A stretch of DNA of 64,000 nucleotides from Clostridium sp. GTDB lineage: Bacteria; Bacillota; Clostridia; Acetivibrionales; Acetivibrionaceae. The position numbers and the translations under genes were made by a program. The DNA is taken from assembly GCA_012517995.1 (NCBI GenBank), contig JAAYTS010000144.1:1-64000 (forward strand), in the 5' to 3' direction. Positions within the stretch are counted from its first letter, which is position 1. Each line of letters opens with the position of its first letter. Under the pieces are notes generated by a model. The model was not told the origin of the DNA. It did no database searches and saw only the letters and a program-made list of their open reading frames with translations. This document shows positions 27,610-38,909 of this stretch, in pieces.

Positions 27610-28671
27610 TCAAACCTGTTCTACATACTGCTTTATATTTGCATCTTCAAATGTCCCCATATTTTTATACGCGTACAAAGCGCACTCAATAATATTAAAA
27701 GCTAAAGCTGCTCCTGTACCTTCACCAAGTCTCATGCCTAAATCAAGCATTGGTTTAAGTTTTAGTGCTTCCATCACCTTCTTGCTCCCTGGCTCTGCTG
27801 AAGCATGGGAAGAAATAATAAAGTTTTTAACTTTTGGCTCTAATTTAACAGCTGCCAGTGCCGCTGTAGCAGATATAAAACCATCTATAACTATTGGAAT
27901 CCTATATGCCGCAGCACCGATAAAACAGCCTGTAAGACCAGCTAAATCAAATCCCCCCACTTTAGAAATAACATCTAAAACATCATCAGCATCAGGCTTA
28001 TTTAACTGTATAGCTTTTTTTACAACTTCTACTTTATTTCTAAACCCTTCAAAAGACAAGCCTGAACCATATCCCACCATCTCTTCTGGTTTACTCTTTG
28101 TAAGAACAACTGAAACAGCACTGCTTGTGGTTGTATTTCCTATTCCCATCTCACCGGTTCCTAGCAATTCAACACCTTTATCCTTTAAATCCCTCACAAT
28201 AGAAATACCTGTCTCAATTGCCTTTACTCCTTCTTCCCTGGTCATAGCAGGCCCTTTTGCTATATTCCATGTTCCTCTTCTTATTTTTCTGTTTAATATT
28301 CCTTCACATTCAATATCATCATCCACTCCTATATCCACCACAACTATATCTGCATTTACAAATTTAGTAAAAACATTTATACCCGTAATTCCTTTTAAAA
28401 AATTACGGGTTACCGAAGCTGTAACACTTTTAGGACACGAGCTGACTCTTTCTTCAACAACCCCATTATCTGCACACATAATTATAACAGTTTTTTTATG
28501 TACATTGGGAAATAGCTGTCCTCTTATGCCAACAATTTGTTGTACCAACTTCTCAAGTTTACCTAAACTTCCTAAAGGCTTTGTCAAACTATCAAGCCTT
28601 TTTTTTGCCTTATCCACTAATTTCTCATCTAAATCCCCTATACATTCTAATGTCTCCCTAAGAACCATCAT
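27610..28671 (-). CDS. cobT: Nicotinate-nucleotide--dimethylbenzimidazole phosphoribosyltransferase
   Basis: LDSLTKPLGSLGKLEKL, MCADNGVVEERVSSCP, GTGEMGIGNTTTSSAV, LGMRLGEGTGAALAF. Confidence 0.96.
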   Translation of the reverse strand: MMVLRETLECIGDLDEKLVDKAKKRLDSLTKPLGSLGKLEKLVQQIVGIRGQLFPNVHKKTVIIMCADNGVVEERVSSCPKSVTASVTRNFLKGITGINVFTKFVNADIVVVDIGVDDDIECEGILNRKIRRGTWNIAKGPAMTREEGVKAIETGISIVRDLKDKGVELLGTGEMGIGNTTTSSAVSVVLTKSKPEEMVGYGSGLSFEGFRNKVEVVKKAIQLNKPDADDVLDVISKVGGFDLAGLTGCFIGAAAYRIPIVIDGFISATAALAAVKLEPKVKNFIISSHASAEPGSKKVMEALKLKPMLDLGMRLGEGTGAALAFNIIECALYAYKNMGTFEDANIKQYVEQV

Positions 28672-28691
28672 TATCCTCCCATAATATAAAT

Positions 28692-29000
28692 TTATATACT
28701 TTCTTTATGTATTTCTTCTTTATAATATAAATACAATAATGCTTTAATTATATCATTATAATTTTCATATGTTACTGGATGCACATCATTCTTGTCAACC
28801 TGTACACAAACAGAAATTTTATGTTTATCATTGTTGTCAATAACAGTACTTATCATTTCAATAGCATCTAAGGGTTTTCTGTAAACATAAATCCACTGCT
28901 CTACTCCATCGTCTATATCCAGCTCTTTTTCATAGAATTTTTCTAAAAAACACTTAATTGCCCCAGCCTTCCTTGAGGATAGATTTACAGTAACGTACAT
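28692..29000 (-). CDS. Hypothetical protein downstream-linked to cobT
   Basis: 102-aa ORF with RBS ggaggtaatt; no confident family. Confidence 0.6.
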   Translation of the reverse strand: MYVTVNLSSRKAGAIKCFLEKFYEKELDIDDGVEQWIYVYRKPLDAIEMISTVIDNNDKHKISVCVQVDKNDVHPVTYENYNDIIKALLYLYYKEEIHKESI

Positions 29001-29202
29001 TTAATTACCTCCTGTTTTTTGTTAAATGAATTGATGTACCTCCATCAATACTTAAATTAGACAATATAATTTAAAATCCTTTATGTAATTTTTTCTTTAA
29101 ATCTATATAAAATAAAATACCATTTGAAAATGTTTGTTTTTTTTAAGCTTTTTGAGAATAATATTTATAAATTATAAATAGGAATGGAGGAGTATTTTTA
29201 AA

Positions 29203-30117
29203 ATGAAAAATAAAATAATTATATTATTTTCTATAATATTAACAGCTTTTTTTGGATGCAGTGTAAACAGTGAAAATAACCAGCAGCTACAGCAACAACA
29301 GCTAAGTTTTGAAAAAAATAAAAATGAAGTACCTAAAGATTTAGAAAAAATAGAAGAAAGTATTGAAAAAATTTTTCTAGAATTAAACGGTCCTGCTTCA
29401 AATGTTGAAAAGGATAAAAATAACCAAGACTTAAAAGATAACAAAGATAAAAAAGAGGAAAATGGTGAAAATAATCAAGATAGCAGTAAAGAAGGAAAAA
29501 AGGAAGGAGAGAATAAAAAAGAAGAGGATAAAAAGCTTCAAGATGAAAATAAAGATGAAAGAAAAGAAGAACAAACAGATAAAGACAATGAACAAAATGA
29601 TTGGGAAAAAACTTATGGCATAATAAATAATTTGCATTATCAGTGGAACAATTTTACCTCTTTTGCTATGGAAATAAATGCACCCAGAGAAATTATTGAT
29701 AGTTTTAGTGTATCTTTGAACAATCTTACAAATATGGTTTTAAACAAAGATACAGTTAATTCACTAATGGCTGCAAACACTCTTTATTCTTATATTCCAG
29801 ACCTATATATGCTTTTTGATACACCCTACTCTCCTGAAATAAAAAGACTTCGCCACTATGCCAGAAGTACAATGTTAAATGCTTTAACAGAAAACTGGAC
29901 TGATTCAGAAAAAGACCTGCAAAATCTTAAATCATCCTGGTCTTTTTATAAAACTTCCATACAAAAGGACCGTCCTGAAAGAACAAATAAATTAGACTAT
30001 TCCATTTACGAACTTGAAATGGTTATAAATGAAAAAAACAAAACTCTTTCTGACATAAAAGGCCGGGTAACTTTAAATAACATTGATGTTTTGGAAAAGG
30101 AGGAAAAAAGAAAGTAG
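29203..30117 (+). CDS. Putative lipoprotein with Lys/Glu/Asn-rich low-complexity linker
   Basis: Lipobox-like FSIILTAFFGCS; KDNKDKKEENGENNQDSSKEGKKEGENKKEEDKK linker. Confidence 0.75.
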   Translation: MKNKIIILFSIILTAFFGCSVNSENNQQLQQQQLSFEKNKNEVPKDLEKIEESIEKIFLELNGPASNVEKDKNNQDLKDNKDKKEENGENNQDSSKEGKKEGENKKEEDKKLQDENKDERKEEQTDKDNEQNDWEKTYGIINNLHYQWNNFTSFAMEINAPREIIDSFSVSLNNLTNMVLNKDTVNSLMAANTLYSYIPDLYMLFDTPYSPEIKRLRHYARSTMLNALTENWTDSEKDLQNLKSSWSFYKTSIQKDRPERTNKLDYSIYELEMVINEKNKTLSDIKGRVTLNNIDVLEKEEKRK

Positions 30118-30192
30118 AGCACAAATTAAAAATTTAATATATAATAAAATTACCAGTTTAAAATAAACCCTTTTAAAGAAAGGATTTTTTAT

Positions 30193-31449
30193 ATGAAAGT
30201 ATTAGGACTGATTGTAGAGTATAATCCTTTTCACAATGGACATCTTTATCATATTAATGAGGCAAAAAAAATCACTGGTGCCAAATATGTGGTTTGTGTA
30301 ATGAGCGGTAATTTTATTCAAAGAGGAGAGCCTGCAATTATAAATAAATGGGCAAGGGCAAAAATGGCACTGTTAAACGGTGCAGATTTAGTAATAGAAC
30401 TTCCTGTGGTTTATGCACTATCTAGTGCTGAATATTTTGCTTATGGGGCTGTGAAAATTTTAAATGACATTGGAATTGTAGATTATTTGTGTTTTGGAAG
30501 TGAAATAGGAAAAATAAAGCCTCTTGATGATATTGCCAATATTCTCTGTGATGAACCTCTATTATATAAATCACTATTAAAAAATGAGCTTAAAAAAGGC
30601 TTATCTTATCCAGTGGCAAGAAACCAGGCTTTAATAGGTTATTTTCACGCAAAAAAAGACTTTTATAAAGACAGAGATGATTTATTAAACAAATCAAATA
30701 ATATTCTTGGTATAGAATATTTAAAAGCTTTAAAACGTTTAAACAGCAGTATAGTACCTGTTACAATTAAAAGAATTAATAATAATTATAATACAGAAGA
30801 AATAACAGGAAATATTTCAAGTGCCACAGCTATTAGAAAACACCTTTTAAAATCACATAATTCTTTACAAAATGTTTTAGATACAACTTTGCCTGAACCC
30901 TGCTACAACATCTTAAATAAAGAATTCTCTTCTGGCAGAGGTCCTGTTTTTGCTTCTGATTTTTACCCTATTATTTCTGCCCTGATAAGAAAATTCCCTG
31001 GATGCCACATAAAAGAAATAGCATATGTGGCAGAAGGCTTGGAAAACAGAATAAAAAAAGCAGCAGACAGCAGCGGTACATATGATGAGTTGATAAATAA
31101 AATATGCACAAAAAGATATACCACTACAAGAATACAGAGAATTCTTATGAATATAATGATAGGAATCACTTCAAGGGATATAAAAAATTTTATTCACTTT
31201 GGACCCCAATATGCCAAAGTGCTTGGATTTAATGAATCGGGGAAATTTTTAATGTCTCTTATTAAAAAAAATTCCATCATTCCCTTAATTCTAAAAACTG
31301 CTAACTTTACAGGCTCCTGTAATCCTCTATTGAAAAAGATGCTTGAACTGGAGTGTATTTCCACAGATTTGTATGTACTAGGTTATAAAAATCCTGAATA
31401 TAAAAAAGCTGGACAAGAATTTACTCAAAATATAATTAAAGTTGAGTAA
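30193..31449 (+). CDS. tmcAL: tRNA(Met) cytidine acetate ligase / nucleotidyltransferase family (TmcAL, YlbM)
   Basis: GLIVEYNPFHNGHLYHINEAK, VMSGNFIQRGEPAIINKWARA, VIELPVVYALSSAEYFA. Confidence 0.93.
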   Translation: MKVLGLIVEYNPFHNGHLYHINEAKKITGAKYVVCVMSGNFIQRGEPAIINKWARAKMALLNGADLVIELPVVYALSSAEYFAYGAVKILNDIGIVDYLCFGSEIGKIKPLDDIANILCDEPLLYKSLLKNELKKGLSYPVARNQALIGYFHAKKDFYKDRDDLLNKSNNILGIEYLKALKRLNSSIVPVTIKRINNNYNTEEITGNISSATAIRKHLLKSHNSLQNVLDTTLPEPCYNILNKEFSSGRGPVFASDFYPIISALIRKFPGCHIKEIAYVAEGLENRIKKAADSSGTYDELINKICTKRYTTTRIQRILMNIMIGITSRDIKNFIHFGPQYAKVLGFNESGKFLMSLIKKNSIIPLILKTANFTGSCNPLLKKMLELECISTDLYVLGYKNPEYKKAGQEFTQNIIKVE

Positions 31450-31461
31450 ACTCTTTTAAAA

Positions 31462-33465
31462 CTAATATTTAAACTTTTCTATTTCCATCATCATTTTTTG
31501 TGATAATTCAGCTAAAAAGTCTGTGGATTCTGCAATCTCCATAATAGATGCAGTTTGCTCTTCTACCGATGCAGAAGCTTCCTCAGTTCCTGCTGCATTT
31601 TCCTGGGAAATTGCCGATAAGTTTGAAATCACATCTATCATATCTTCTTTTTTTCTTTCCATTCGCTCGCTAAACTCATTTAATGTTTTAAGCTCCTTTT
31701 TCATTATCTCAATAGCGTTAGAAATGCCTTTAAATTTTTTACTTGTATCATCAACAATTTCATTTTGTGATTTAACAATCTCTGCTGCCTGTTCTATTGA
31801 AATAACAGCTTCTTTACTTTTATCAGAAAGTTCTTGAATGATTTTTAAAATTTCATTGGTAAATTTTCCTGACTGCTCTGCTAAACCTCTTATCTCATTG
31901 GCAACAACTGCAAATCCTTTTCCTGCATCTCCAGCCCTGGCAGCTTCTATAGAAGCATTTAATGCAAGCATATTAGTTTGGGCTGCAATATCCTTTAACA
32001 TTTCGCCAGCACTTTCTATTTTTTTTGCACTCTCATTGGTCTCAAAAACAACGCTATTTATTCTTTTACTAGCTTCACTATTTTCAATGGTCTTTTCTAC
32101 TAAATGTTCTAGTACACGAATTCCATCATTTTTAAATATATCAACATTTTCTATAGAATTATTTAAATTATTCCTTATTGTTTGAGTATCTTCTATGTAA
32201 CTTCCCAGCTCTGTAATACTCCCAACACCTTGTTCATTTTCTTTCGCTTGATCAGTGGCTCCTTTTGCAATCTCTTCTATTGTTTTTGCTATTTCTCCAG
32301 CTGCTAAAGATAGTTGCTGACTGTTAGAAGATAATTCTTCCGAAGAAGAAGTTAGCCTGTCAGACATTTGGGAAATACTTTTAATAAGTGATATAAGATT
32401 GCTCTGCATCTTTACTACTGACCTGGTTATCACTCCTATTTCATCGGATCTATTTATAGACTTTAAAGCTTTATGATTTTTATCAAATTTAAGATCATAT
32501 TCAGACATTCTTTTAATTATATCTACTAAATATTTAATTGGATTTGAAATGGTTCTGGCTAATACTATAGAGGCTAACATACCTAAAATAAACACAAGGA
32601 TAAAAACCAGTAAAATCATGTTTTTTAAAGATGTAACACTATGCAAAACCTCTTTTTTGTCTGCTGCAATTCCAAGAACCCAGTGAGAATTTGGGATTTT
32701 TGCTATTGCTGTAATATATTCCTTCCCTAAAAATTCATGATTTGCTAAACCGCTGTTTCCTATTCCTAAACTCTTAATAGCTTCTCCTAAGCTTTTTAAG
32801 CTTCCCTCACCTTCAATATCTTCAAAAATATTTCTTTGCTCCATTACAAATTCTCTGTTAGGATGTGAATAAAAAGTGCCATCAGGTCCAAGTAGAAAAG
32901 CAAATCCCTTGTCACCTAATCCCATTTCATCTGTTATGTCATTTAATGCTGTTCCATCCTTTCTTCCAATTAAAACAGCCTCCACTTTTCCATCAACTTC
33001 TATTGGTGCAGCAAACATAACCACTACACCATTTGTTACTCTGCTTATTATTGGGTTGGAAATATTTGACTCACCTTGAAAAGCTTTTTTTACATATTCT
33101 CTGTCTCCTAAATTTGCCGTTTCTTCACCTAAAACATAATGTGCCATTCCATCTGGCATCACCACTGCCAAATCTAAATAATCTAGTCTCTCTACATCTT
33201 CTCTCATTGATTCTTTTTGAATCTGCAAATCCATCGACCTAGTTCTTTCTCTGTTTGCAACTTCATACAAAGATACCAAGCTAATATTGATGCGCGTTTC
33301 GATATGTTTAGCTCCTTCTTCTGCATATCTAATCATTGCCTCTTCAACTTCTTTAATTACGGAATTAGAAGAAACTTTAATGGAAATTAGCCCAATGGAT
33401 AAAGATATGAGTAATACAAGAATACCTACAAAAATAGTAATTCTCTTGGATAAATCTAGTTTCAT
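31462..33465 (-). CDS. Methyl-accepting chemotaxis protein with extracellular Cache domain and HAMP
   Basis: Two TMs; Cache-like [70 protein letters not shown]. Confidence 0.95.
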   Translation of the reverse strand: MKLDLSKRITIFVGILVLLISLSIGLISIKVSSNSVIKEVEEAMIRYAEEGAKHIETRINISLVSLYEVANRERTRSMDLQIQKESMREDVERLDYLDLAVVMPDGMAHYVLGEETANLGDREYVKKAFQGESNISNPIISRVTNGVVVMFAAPIEVDGKVEAVLIGRKDGTALNDITDEMGLGDKGFAFLLGPDGTFYSHPNREFVMEQRNIFEDIEGEGSLKSLGEAIKSLGIGNSGLANHEFLGKEYITAIAKIPNSHWVLGIAADKKEVLHSVTSLKNMILLVFILVFILGMLASIVLARTISNPIKYLVDIIKRMSEYDLKFDKNHKALKSINRSDEIGVITRSVVKMQSNLISLIKSISQMSDRLTSSSEELSSNSQQLSLAAGEIAKTIEEIAKGATDQAKENEQGVGSITELGSYIEDTQTIRNNLNNSIENVDIFKNDGIRVLEHLVEKTIENSEASKRINSVVFETNESAKKIESAGEMLKDIAAQTNMLALNASIEAARAGDAGKGFAVVANEIRGLAEQSGKFTNEILKIIQELSDKSKEAVISIEQAAEIVKSQNEIVDDTSKKFKGISNAIEIMKKELKTLNEFSERMERKKEDMIDVISNLSAISQENAAGTEEASASVEEQTASIMEIAESTDFLAELSQKMMMEIEKFKY

Positions 33466-33709
33466 TAGCTACACCTTCCTAACGTTTTTTAAGTACTGCC
33501 ATGCATTAAGATATTAATTTAAATTATGAAATTTTCTCATTATTCCTTGAATTTCTATAGAATTGATAATGTTTTTTTGCTAAATACAATAAGTTTGGGT
33601 TTAAGATGTAATATTCTACATTTTAGTTAAAAATCCTTTTTGTATATTTATTATATTTGTACTTTTGTAATTTGTTTTTTTAACTACCATTTGGTTAAAA
33701 CTTGTAAAA

Positions 33710-33746
33710 AAGCTTTAGGCAGCTATTTTTTCACCACCTAAAGCTT
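33710..33746 (-). terminator. Intrinsic terminator after rnj
   Basis: AAGCTTTAGG...CCTAAAGCTT hairpin with minus-strand U-rich tail. Confidence 0.7.
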
Positions 33747-33793
33747 ATTTTAGACCTTTTTTACCTGTTAGATTATTTATTTAAACTGCCTTT

Positions 33794-35461
33794 TTACACT
33801 TCCATAATTATAGGAAGAATCATTGGACGCCTTTTTGTTCTTTCATATAGGTAATCCCGTAATGCATCTCTTATAATACTCTTTTTTGTTGCCCAATCAC
33901 TCTTTTTCTTTTCATCACACTTTAGCAATGCCTTTCTGGAAATTTCTCGGATTTCTTCCATAAGGTCCTCCGACTCTCTCACATAAACAAAACCTCTAGA
34001 AATAACATCCGGACCTGCAACCAATTCTCCACTGCCGCTTTCAATTGATATAACAACTACAATCAATCCATCCTGTGAAAGATGTTTTCTATCACGAAGA
34101 ACAATATTTCCTACATCCCCTACTCCTAATCCGTCAACTAAAACTCTTCCAGAGGAAACACTTCCATTTAACTTTGCAATCTCATCAGTAATTTCTAAAA
34201 CATTGCCTATATCCATTATAAAGATATTCTCCTTGGGCATGCCTAATTCATGGGCAAGGTTTCCATGTTGTTTGAGATGCCTATACTCACCATGTACAGG
34301 TACAAAATATTTAGGCTTTATAAGGCTGTGAATAAGTTTCAATTCTTCCTGGCATGCATGTCCAGATACATGTATATCTGCTAAAGCTTCATATATCACT
34401 TTTGCACCTTTTTTAAATAAATCATTTACAACCCTTGAAACAAATTTTTCATTTCCTGGTATTGGAGTTGCTGAAATAATAACTTGATCTCCAGCTACAA
34501 TTTCAACTTTTCTGTGTTCACCTGATGCCATTCTTGACAAAGCTGACATAGGTTCACCTTGACTCCCGGTTGTAATAATAACTAATTTTTCTGGAGGATA
34601 TTTATTAATATTGTCAATATCTATAATTACACCTTCAGGAACATTCATATATCCAAGCTCCATAGCTACATTTACCACATTAACCATACTTCTGCCACAA
34701 ATAGCCACTTTTCTTTTAAATTTAACAGCAGCATTTATCACTTGCTGCACTCTGTGAACATTAGAAGCAAAGGTAGCAACTAATATTCTGCTTTTACTAT
34801 CCATAAATATTTCATCAAGAGTTTGTCCAACTGTCCGCTCGGACATGGTATACCCTTCTCTTTCCACATTTGTGCTATCTGCCATAAGTAATAAGACACC
34901 TTTTTTGCCTAACTCTGCTAACCTTGCCAAATCAATTGGTTCTCCCTCTATAGGTGTATAGTCCACTTTAAAATCCCCAGTATGCACAATAATACCAGCA
35001 GGAGTAAATATTGCAAGGGCAACAGAATCTGCAATACTATGACTTGACCGTATAAACTCCACCTTAAAACATCCTAGTTGAATCACATCTGACTGCTTTA
35101 CAGTTTTAAGCTTTACAATACCTAAAAGTTCATGTTCTTCAAGTTTTTGTTCAAGCAGACCTAAAGTTAATTTGGTACCATATACAGGCACATTTATATC
35201 TTTAAGTACATAAGGAAGTGCCCCAATATGGTCCTCGTGACCATGTGTCAAAATAATTCCTTTGATTTTTTCTTTGTTTTTGTTTAAATAAGTTACATCA
35301 GGTATCACCAAATCAATACCTAACATATCATCTTCAGGAAATGCAATTCCACAGTCTACTACAATGATATCTTCCCCATATTCAAACACAGTGATGTTTT
35401 TTCCGATTTCACCTAAACCGCCAAGGGGAATAATCCTTAGTTTTTTCTTTTTTTTTGCCAC
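33794..35461 (-). CDS. rnj: Ribonuclease J
   Basis: LRIIPLGGLGEIGKNITVFEYG, LTHGHEDHIGALPYVLK, VHTGDFKVDYTPI, HVSGHACQEELK, PVHGEYRHL. Confidence 0.95.
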   Translation of the reverse strand: MAKKKKKLRIIPLGGLGEIGKNITVFEYGEDIIVVDCGIAFPEDDMLGIDLVIPDVTYLNKNKEKIKGIILTHGHEDHIGALPYVLKDINVPVYGTKLTLGLLEQKLEEHELLGIVKLKTVKQSDVIQLGCFKVEFIRSSHSIADSVALAIFTPAGIIVHTGDFKVDYTPIEGEPIDLARLAELGKKGVLLLMADSTNVEREGYTMSERTVGQTLDEIFMDSKSRILVATFASNVHRVQQVINAAVKFKRKVAICGRSMVNVVNVAMELGYMNVPEGVIIDIDNINKYPPEKLVIITTGSQGEPMSALSRMASGEHRKVEIVAGDQVIISATPIPGNEKFVSRVVNDLFKKGAKVIYEALADIHVSGHACQEELKLIHSLIKPKYFVPVHGEYRHLKQHGNLAHELGMPKENIFIMDIGNVLEITDEIAKLNGSVSSGRVLVDGLGVGDVGNIVLRDRKHLSQDGLIVVVISIESGSGELVAGPDVISRGFVYVRESEDLMEEIREISRKALLKCDEKKKSDWATKKSIIRDALRDYLYERTKRRPMILPIIMEV

Positions 35462-35675
35462 AACTAAACCTCCATTTATTATTATATATATTTAAACGAG
35501 ACTTTTTAAAAAAGCCCAAAAAAGCCCAGTATATAATTCTCATAAAATAATTAATAACTTTATTATTATAGCATATTTCTAATAAATATAAACAATAATT
35601 TCTGGATTGAGTATATAAATTAAGTGTAATACATGCATTTCCAACATTTCCCCTGGCTTTGAATGAAAATACCAT

Positions 35676-35712
35676 GAAAAAAAGAGGAAGGCAACTGCCA
35701 TTCCTCTTTTTT
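35676..35712 (-). terminator. Intrinsic terminator of the GH9 gene
   Basis: aaaaaagaggaaggcaactgccattcctctttttt. Confidence 0.8.
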
Positions 35713-35724
35713 ACTTTATGGATA

Positions 35725-38292
35725 TTATTTTATAAATTCAATTTCTAATATGTGTCTTGACAATAGTGAGTAGTCTAAACTGTTAATTCTTCCATCTTTA
35801 TTTATGTCTGCAGCATTCTTATCTGCTTCTACACCGTCCATTTCAAGTATAAGTCTTGACATTAATGTTGCATCTAGTGAGTTAATAATTCCATCACCGT
35901 TAAGGTCTCCTAAATTGCTATCACCTATTGGTGGTGTTCCTTCTTCAGCAATTTCTGTTAAGTAACCAGTTACCCAAGCTAATGGAGCATTCCAGTTAAT
36001 TGTAACTTCGTTTGTTGACCATGATTCAATATTGTCTAAGAAGCACTTTTGTGGTGGGAATCCACCTGGCTTCCAACCCATACCTTTAACCCATGGGTCT
36101 TGTAATCCAGAGTTAGGTCCACCTGACAACCATCCTGGAGGTGCCTTTGGAAAACTTGGATCTAGCTGGTATGCAAACCATCTGTGGTGAGGATTTGTTA
36201 GTGGCATAGATCCATAACCTGAAACATAACACTGATTATTTGGGTTACGTCCCATGATATAGTCCATAGCTGTTGTTAATGCGTTAAAATATTTAGCATT
36301 ATTAGATATATCATATGCATATGCAAATACTATACACTGATTTATAACAAATGAGTTTGAACCCCATGGATAACCAACTAAGCTTGGGTCATCAAAGAAT
36401 ACAGGTCTTTGCTCAATAGTGATTCCATATCCTTGCTTTTGTTGGATATCAATCCATGCATCTGCTGCTTTTTTAATATTGCTTTCTAAAGTACTTGCTT
36501 CACTTGATGACAACTTATCTTTATTAAGAAGAAGTGATATTGTTCCTAGTCCTTGTGTGTTACCCCAGTCAAAAGCACCTATAAAACCATGTTTTGCTTC
36601 TCCGCCTGTCAGTTCGCTAGGCATTTCTAAGAAATGCTTTGATTTCTTAATATAGTCATAGTATGTTGATTTACCAGTAGTTATATATAATTCTGCTGCT
36701 GCCCAGTAGAATTCGTCTTCTACATAGTCATCACCATAAGGTCCTCCACCCATAGTTGCTGTGAATGGAGCATAAATTGAAGGGTTAGCAAGTGCAGCTT
36801 CCCATGCTACTTCTGCAGCACTTATAAGTTCATTTGCAAATGAAGAATCTATATCTTTAAATAGACGTGATCCCATTGCAGCAGCTGCAGCCATATTAAG
36901 TGTTGCTGCTGTTGTTGGTGGCTTTAATACACGTTCTCTCTCAGCATCATCAGCAGGTGCTAATCCTAGAGCCGTCCAACGGTCATCATGAACTTTGTGG
37001 TGAACCATACCTGCTCTTTTGTAGTTAGAAGGAACTTGCATTTTAAGCATAAACTCTAACTCTGGACGTACTTCGTCAAGTATATCAGGTATTCTATTTC
37101 CGCTTTCAGGGATGTTCATTGTGTTATCCCCATAGTATTTATCAGCTGTACCAGCTGCTAGTGCACGCTCATATTGGTTCATAAGCGTCCATGCAGCTAT
37201 ACCACCATTAACAACGTATCTACCATAGTCACCAGCATCATACCATCCACCAGTAACATCAAGTGAATGAGTTCCACCATATGTATCTCTTGACTCTGCA
37301 AATTCAACACATTTAGCAACGTCTCTAGTGTGTCCTGCAGCACGTGCAAAACTTGGATCATGTGAATAAGCTGCTTCTATTGGCTGTGCAGATCTATTAT
37401 AGTAGAAGTACTTTAATGCATCATACATAAGATCGCTGTAAATATCATTTCCTATTTTAAATTCATAGCTGCTTTCTCCACCAGCTTCTATATAGTAGGT
37501 TCCCTCTTGTGTAAAGTCTGAAAAATCAATTAACTGAACAGTATCTCCAGAATCTTTGTCTAAACCAAATGACTTGGTGCTTCCACTTTTAACTGTTCTT
37601 CCGCTGCTATCCTTTAATTCCCAAGTACTTGCAGAACCTATTAAAGTAGCTACTTTTTGGGAGTTTGGATAGTAACCAACCTGGTTTACACGGATTTCTT
37701 TTCTAGGTGTTGGTGTTGGTTGTGGTGTTGGTTTAAAACCTTTACCTTGTAAGGTTACCTTGCTAAATTTTATAACTGTACCTGCTTTAACAGTAGCTTT
37801 GTCATACTGTGTACCTTCACCGTCACCAAGGTGGAAAGCCCACTCTGCTATAGGGTTATTAGTATTACCTGTAAACTCTCCTTCATGAGTATACCACTGA
37901 TTTGCCTGTAATTCATGTGATTGCCACTGATTATTCCAATACTCAGCATAATCTCCATCCATTTCACCTATTTTGGAGTAAATTTTACAGCTTTTACTTG
38001 CCTGCACTGTAAAAGACACTCTGTACTGCATTCCTGATTCAATAGGAATTTGTCTGTGTCTAAATTGAATGCCCCATTGTGCCTCTCCAGGATCAATTAC
38101 TTCAATTACATACTCGTTGTTAGCAATTTCAAACTCTGCCTTTGCCGGATAGTCCTCAACAACGTGCCAAGGAAGTCCTACGCCTCCCTCAAAGTTTGTG
38201 TTGGTAACAATGTCTGTCCATGCAAAAGAAACTACTTGAGTAGCTAACAATGCAAAAATAAGGACAGTTACCAATGTTAATTTTTTTAACAT
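35725..38292 (-). CDS. Cellulosomal GH9 cellulase: signal peptide - CBM4-like - Ig-like (CelD_N) - GH9 - type I dockerin (CelK/CbhA-like architecture)
   Basis: TNTNFEGGVGLPWHV (CBM4/9-like), IRVNQVGYYPNSQKVA (CelD_N), DVTGGWYDAGDYGRYVVNGG (GH9), dockerin GDLNGDGIINSLDATLMSRLIL / DINKDGRINSLDYSLLSRHIL. Confidence 0.95.
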   Translation of the reverse strand: MLKKLTLVTVLIFALLATQVVSFAWTDIVTNTNFEGGVGLPWHVVEDYPAKAEFEIANNEYVIEVIDPGEAQWGIQFRHRQIPIESGMQYRVSFTVQASKSCKIYSKIGEMDGDYAEYWNNQWQSHELQANQWYTHEGEFTGNTNNPIAEWAFHLGDGEGTQYDKATVKAGTVIKFSKVTLQGKGFKPTPQPTPTPRKEIRVNQVGYYPNSQKVATLIGSASTWELKDSSGRTVKSGSTKSFGLDKDSGDTVQLIDFSDFTQEGTYYIEAGGESSYEFKIGNDIYSDLMYDALKYFYYNRSAQPIEAAYSHDPSFARAAGHTRDVAKCVEFAESRDTYGGTHSLDVTGGWYDAGDYGRYVVNGGIAAWTLMNQYERALAAGTADKYYGDNTMNIPESGNRIPDILDEVRPELEFMLKMQVPSNYKRAGMVHHKVHDDRWTALGLAPADDAERERVLKPPTTAATLNMAAAAAMGSRLFKDIDSSFANELISAAEVAWEAALANPSIYAPFTATMGGGPYGDDYVEDEFYWAAAELYITTGKSTYYDYIKKSKHFLEMPSELTGGEAKHGFIGAFDWGNTQGLGTISLLLNKDKLSSSEASTLESNIKKAADAWIDIQQKQGYGITIEQRPVFFDDPSLVGYPWGSNSFVINQCIVFAYAYDISNNAKYFNALTTAMDYIMGRNPNNQCYVSGYGSMPLTNPHHRWFAYQLDPSFPKAPPGWLSGGPNSGLQDPWVKGMGWKPGGFPPQKCFLDNIESWSTNEVTINWNAPLAWVTGYLTEIAEEGTPPIGDSNLGDLNGDGIINSLDATLMSRLILEMDGVEADKNAADINKDGRINSLDYSLLSRHILEIEFIK

Positions 38293-38909
38293 TCCTTTTT
38301 CCTCCTTTATAGAAATGAATTAATATATAAATTTACACAAATACACAAAACCTAAAAAGAAATATATCTTTCTCCTATAATATATAAGGTTGAATTTTAG
38401 GCACTACAAAAAAGTAGTATTTTATGTTCAATACTTATGTTTTCTAAAAAGACATTTTATATAGATACTATATAATTATTTACAAATACAACAATAATGA
38501 TTTTGGAAGACAAGATCTGATTTTAAAAATACAAAAAGGGCTAGATTTAAATTACTAGATTTTTTATTAAAGAAATAGCAAGGAAATTGTATTGGAGTAC
38601 AAAAACATAAAGTGCTACGCATAATCTAAAACAACCACAACTAATAGGAACTTGATATATTTACTTTTCAAGGTTCTTTTATATTTGGTAAATTTAACTC
38701 AAGTATTAATTTAAAAATAATAATTTCAATGCAGGAAAAAGAAATATCTTCCCGACAAACATATACCCCAATATTTTAATTAGAATCTTATATATTTGAA
38801 ATCTTTATATATCAATATAATAAATAATTTTTAATTTTATCAACTTCATTTAATTTAATTTTACCTAATATAATTAAAAAGGTCAACATTATATATAAAA
38901 AAACTATAA

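Noticed and set aside
27734-28684. 316-aa plus-strand ORF opposite cobT
   Set aside because: Exact antisense shadow of an unambiguous cobT; composition (S/P/I/T-rich) typical of reverse-frame translation, no SD.
35409-35675. 88-aa minus ORF upstream of and overlapping rnj
   Set aside because: Out-of-frame overlap with the rnj start region, no RBS, composition not protein-like.
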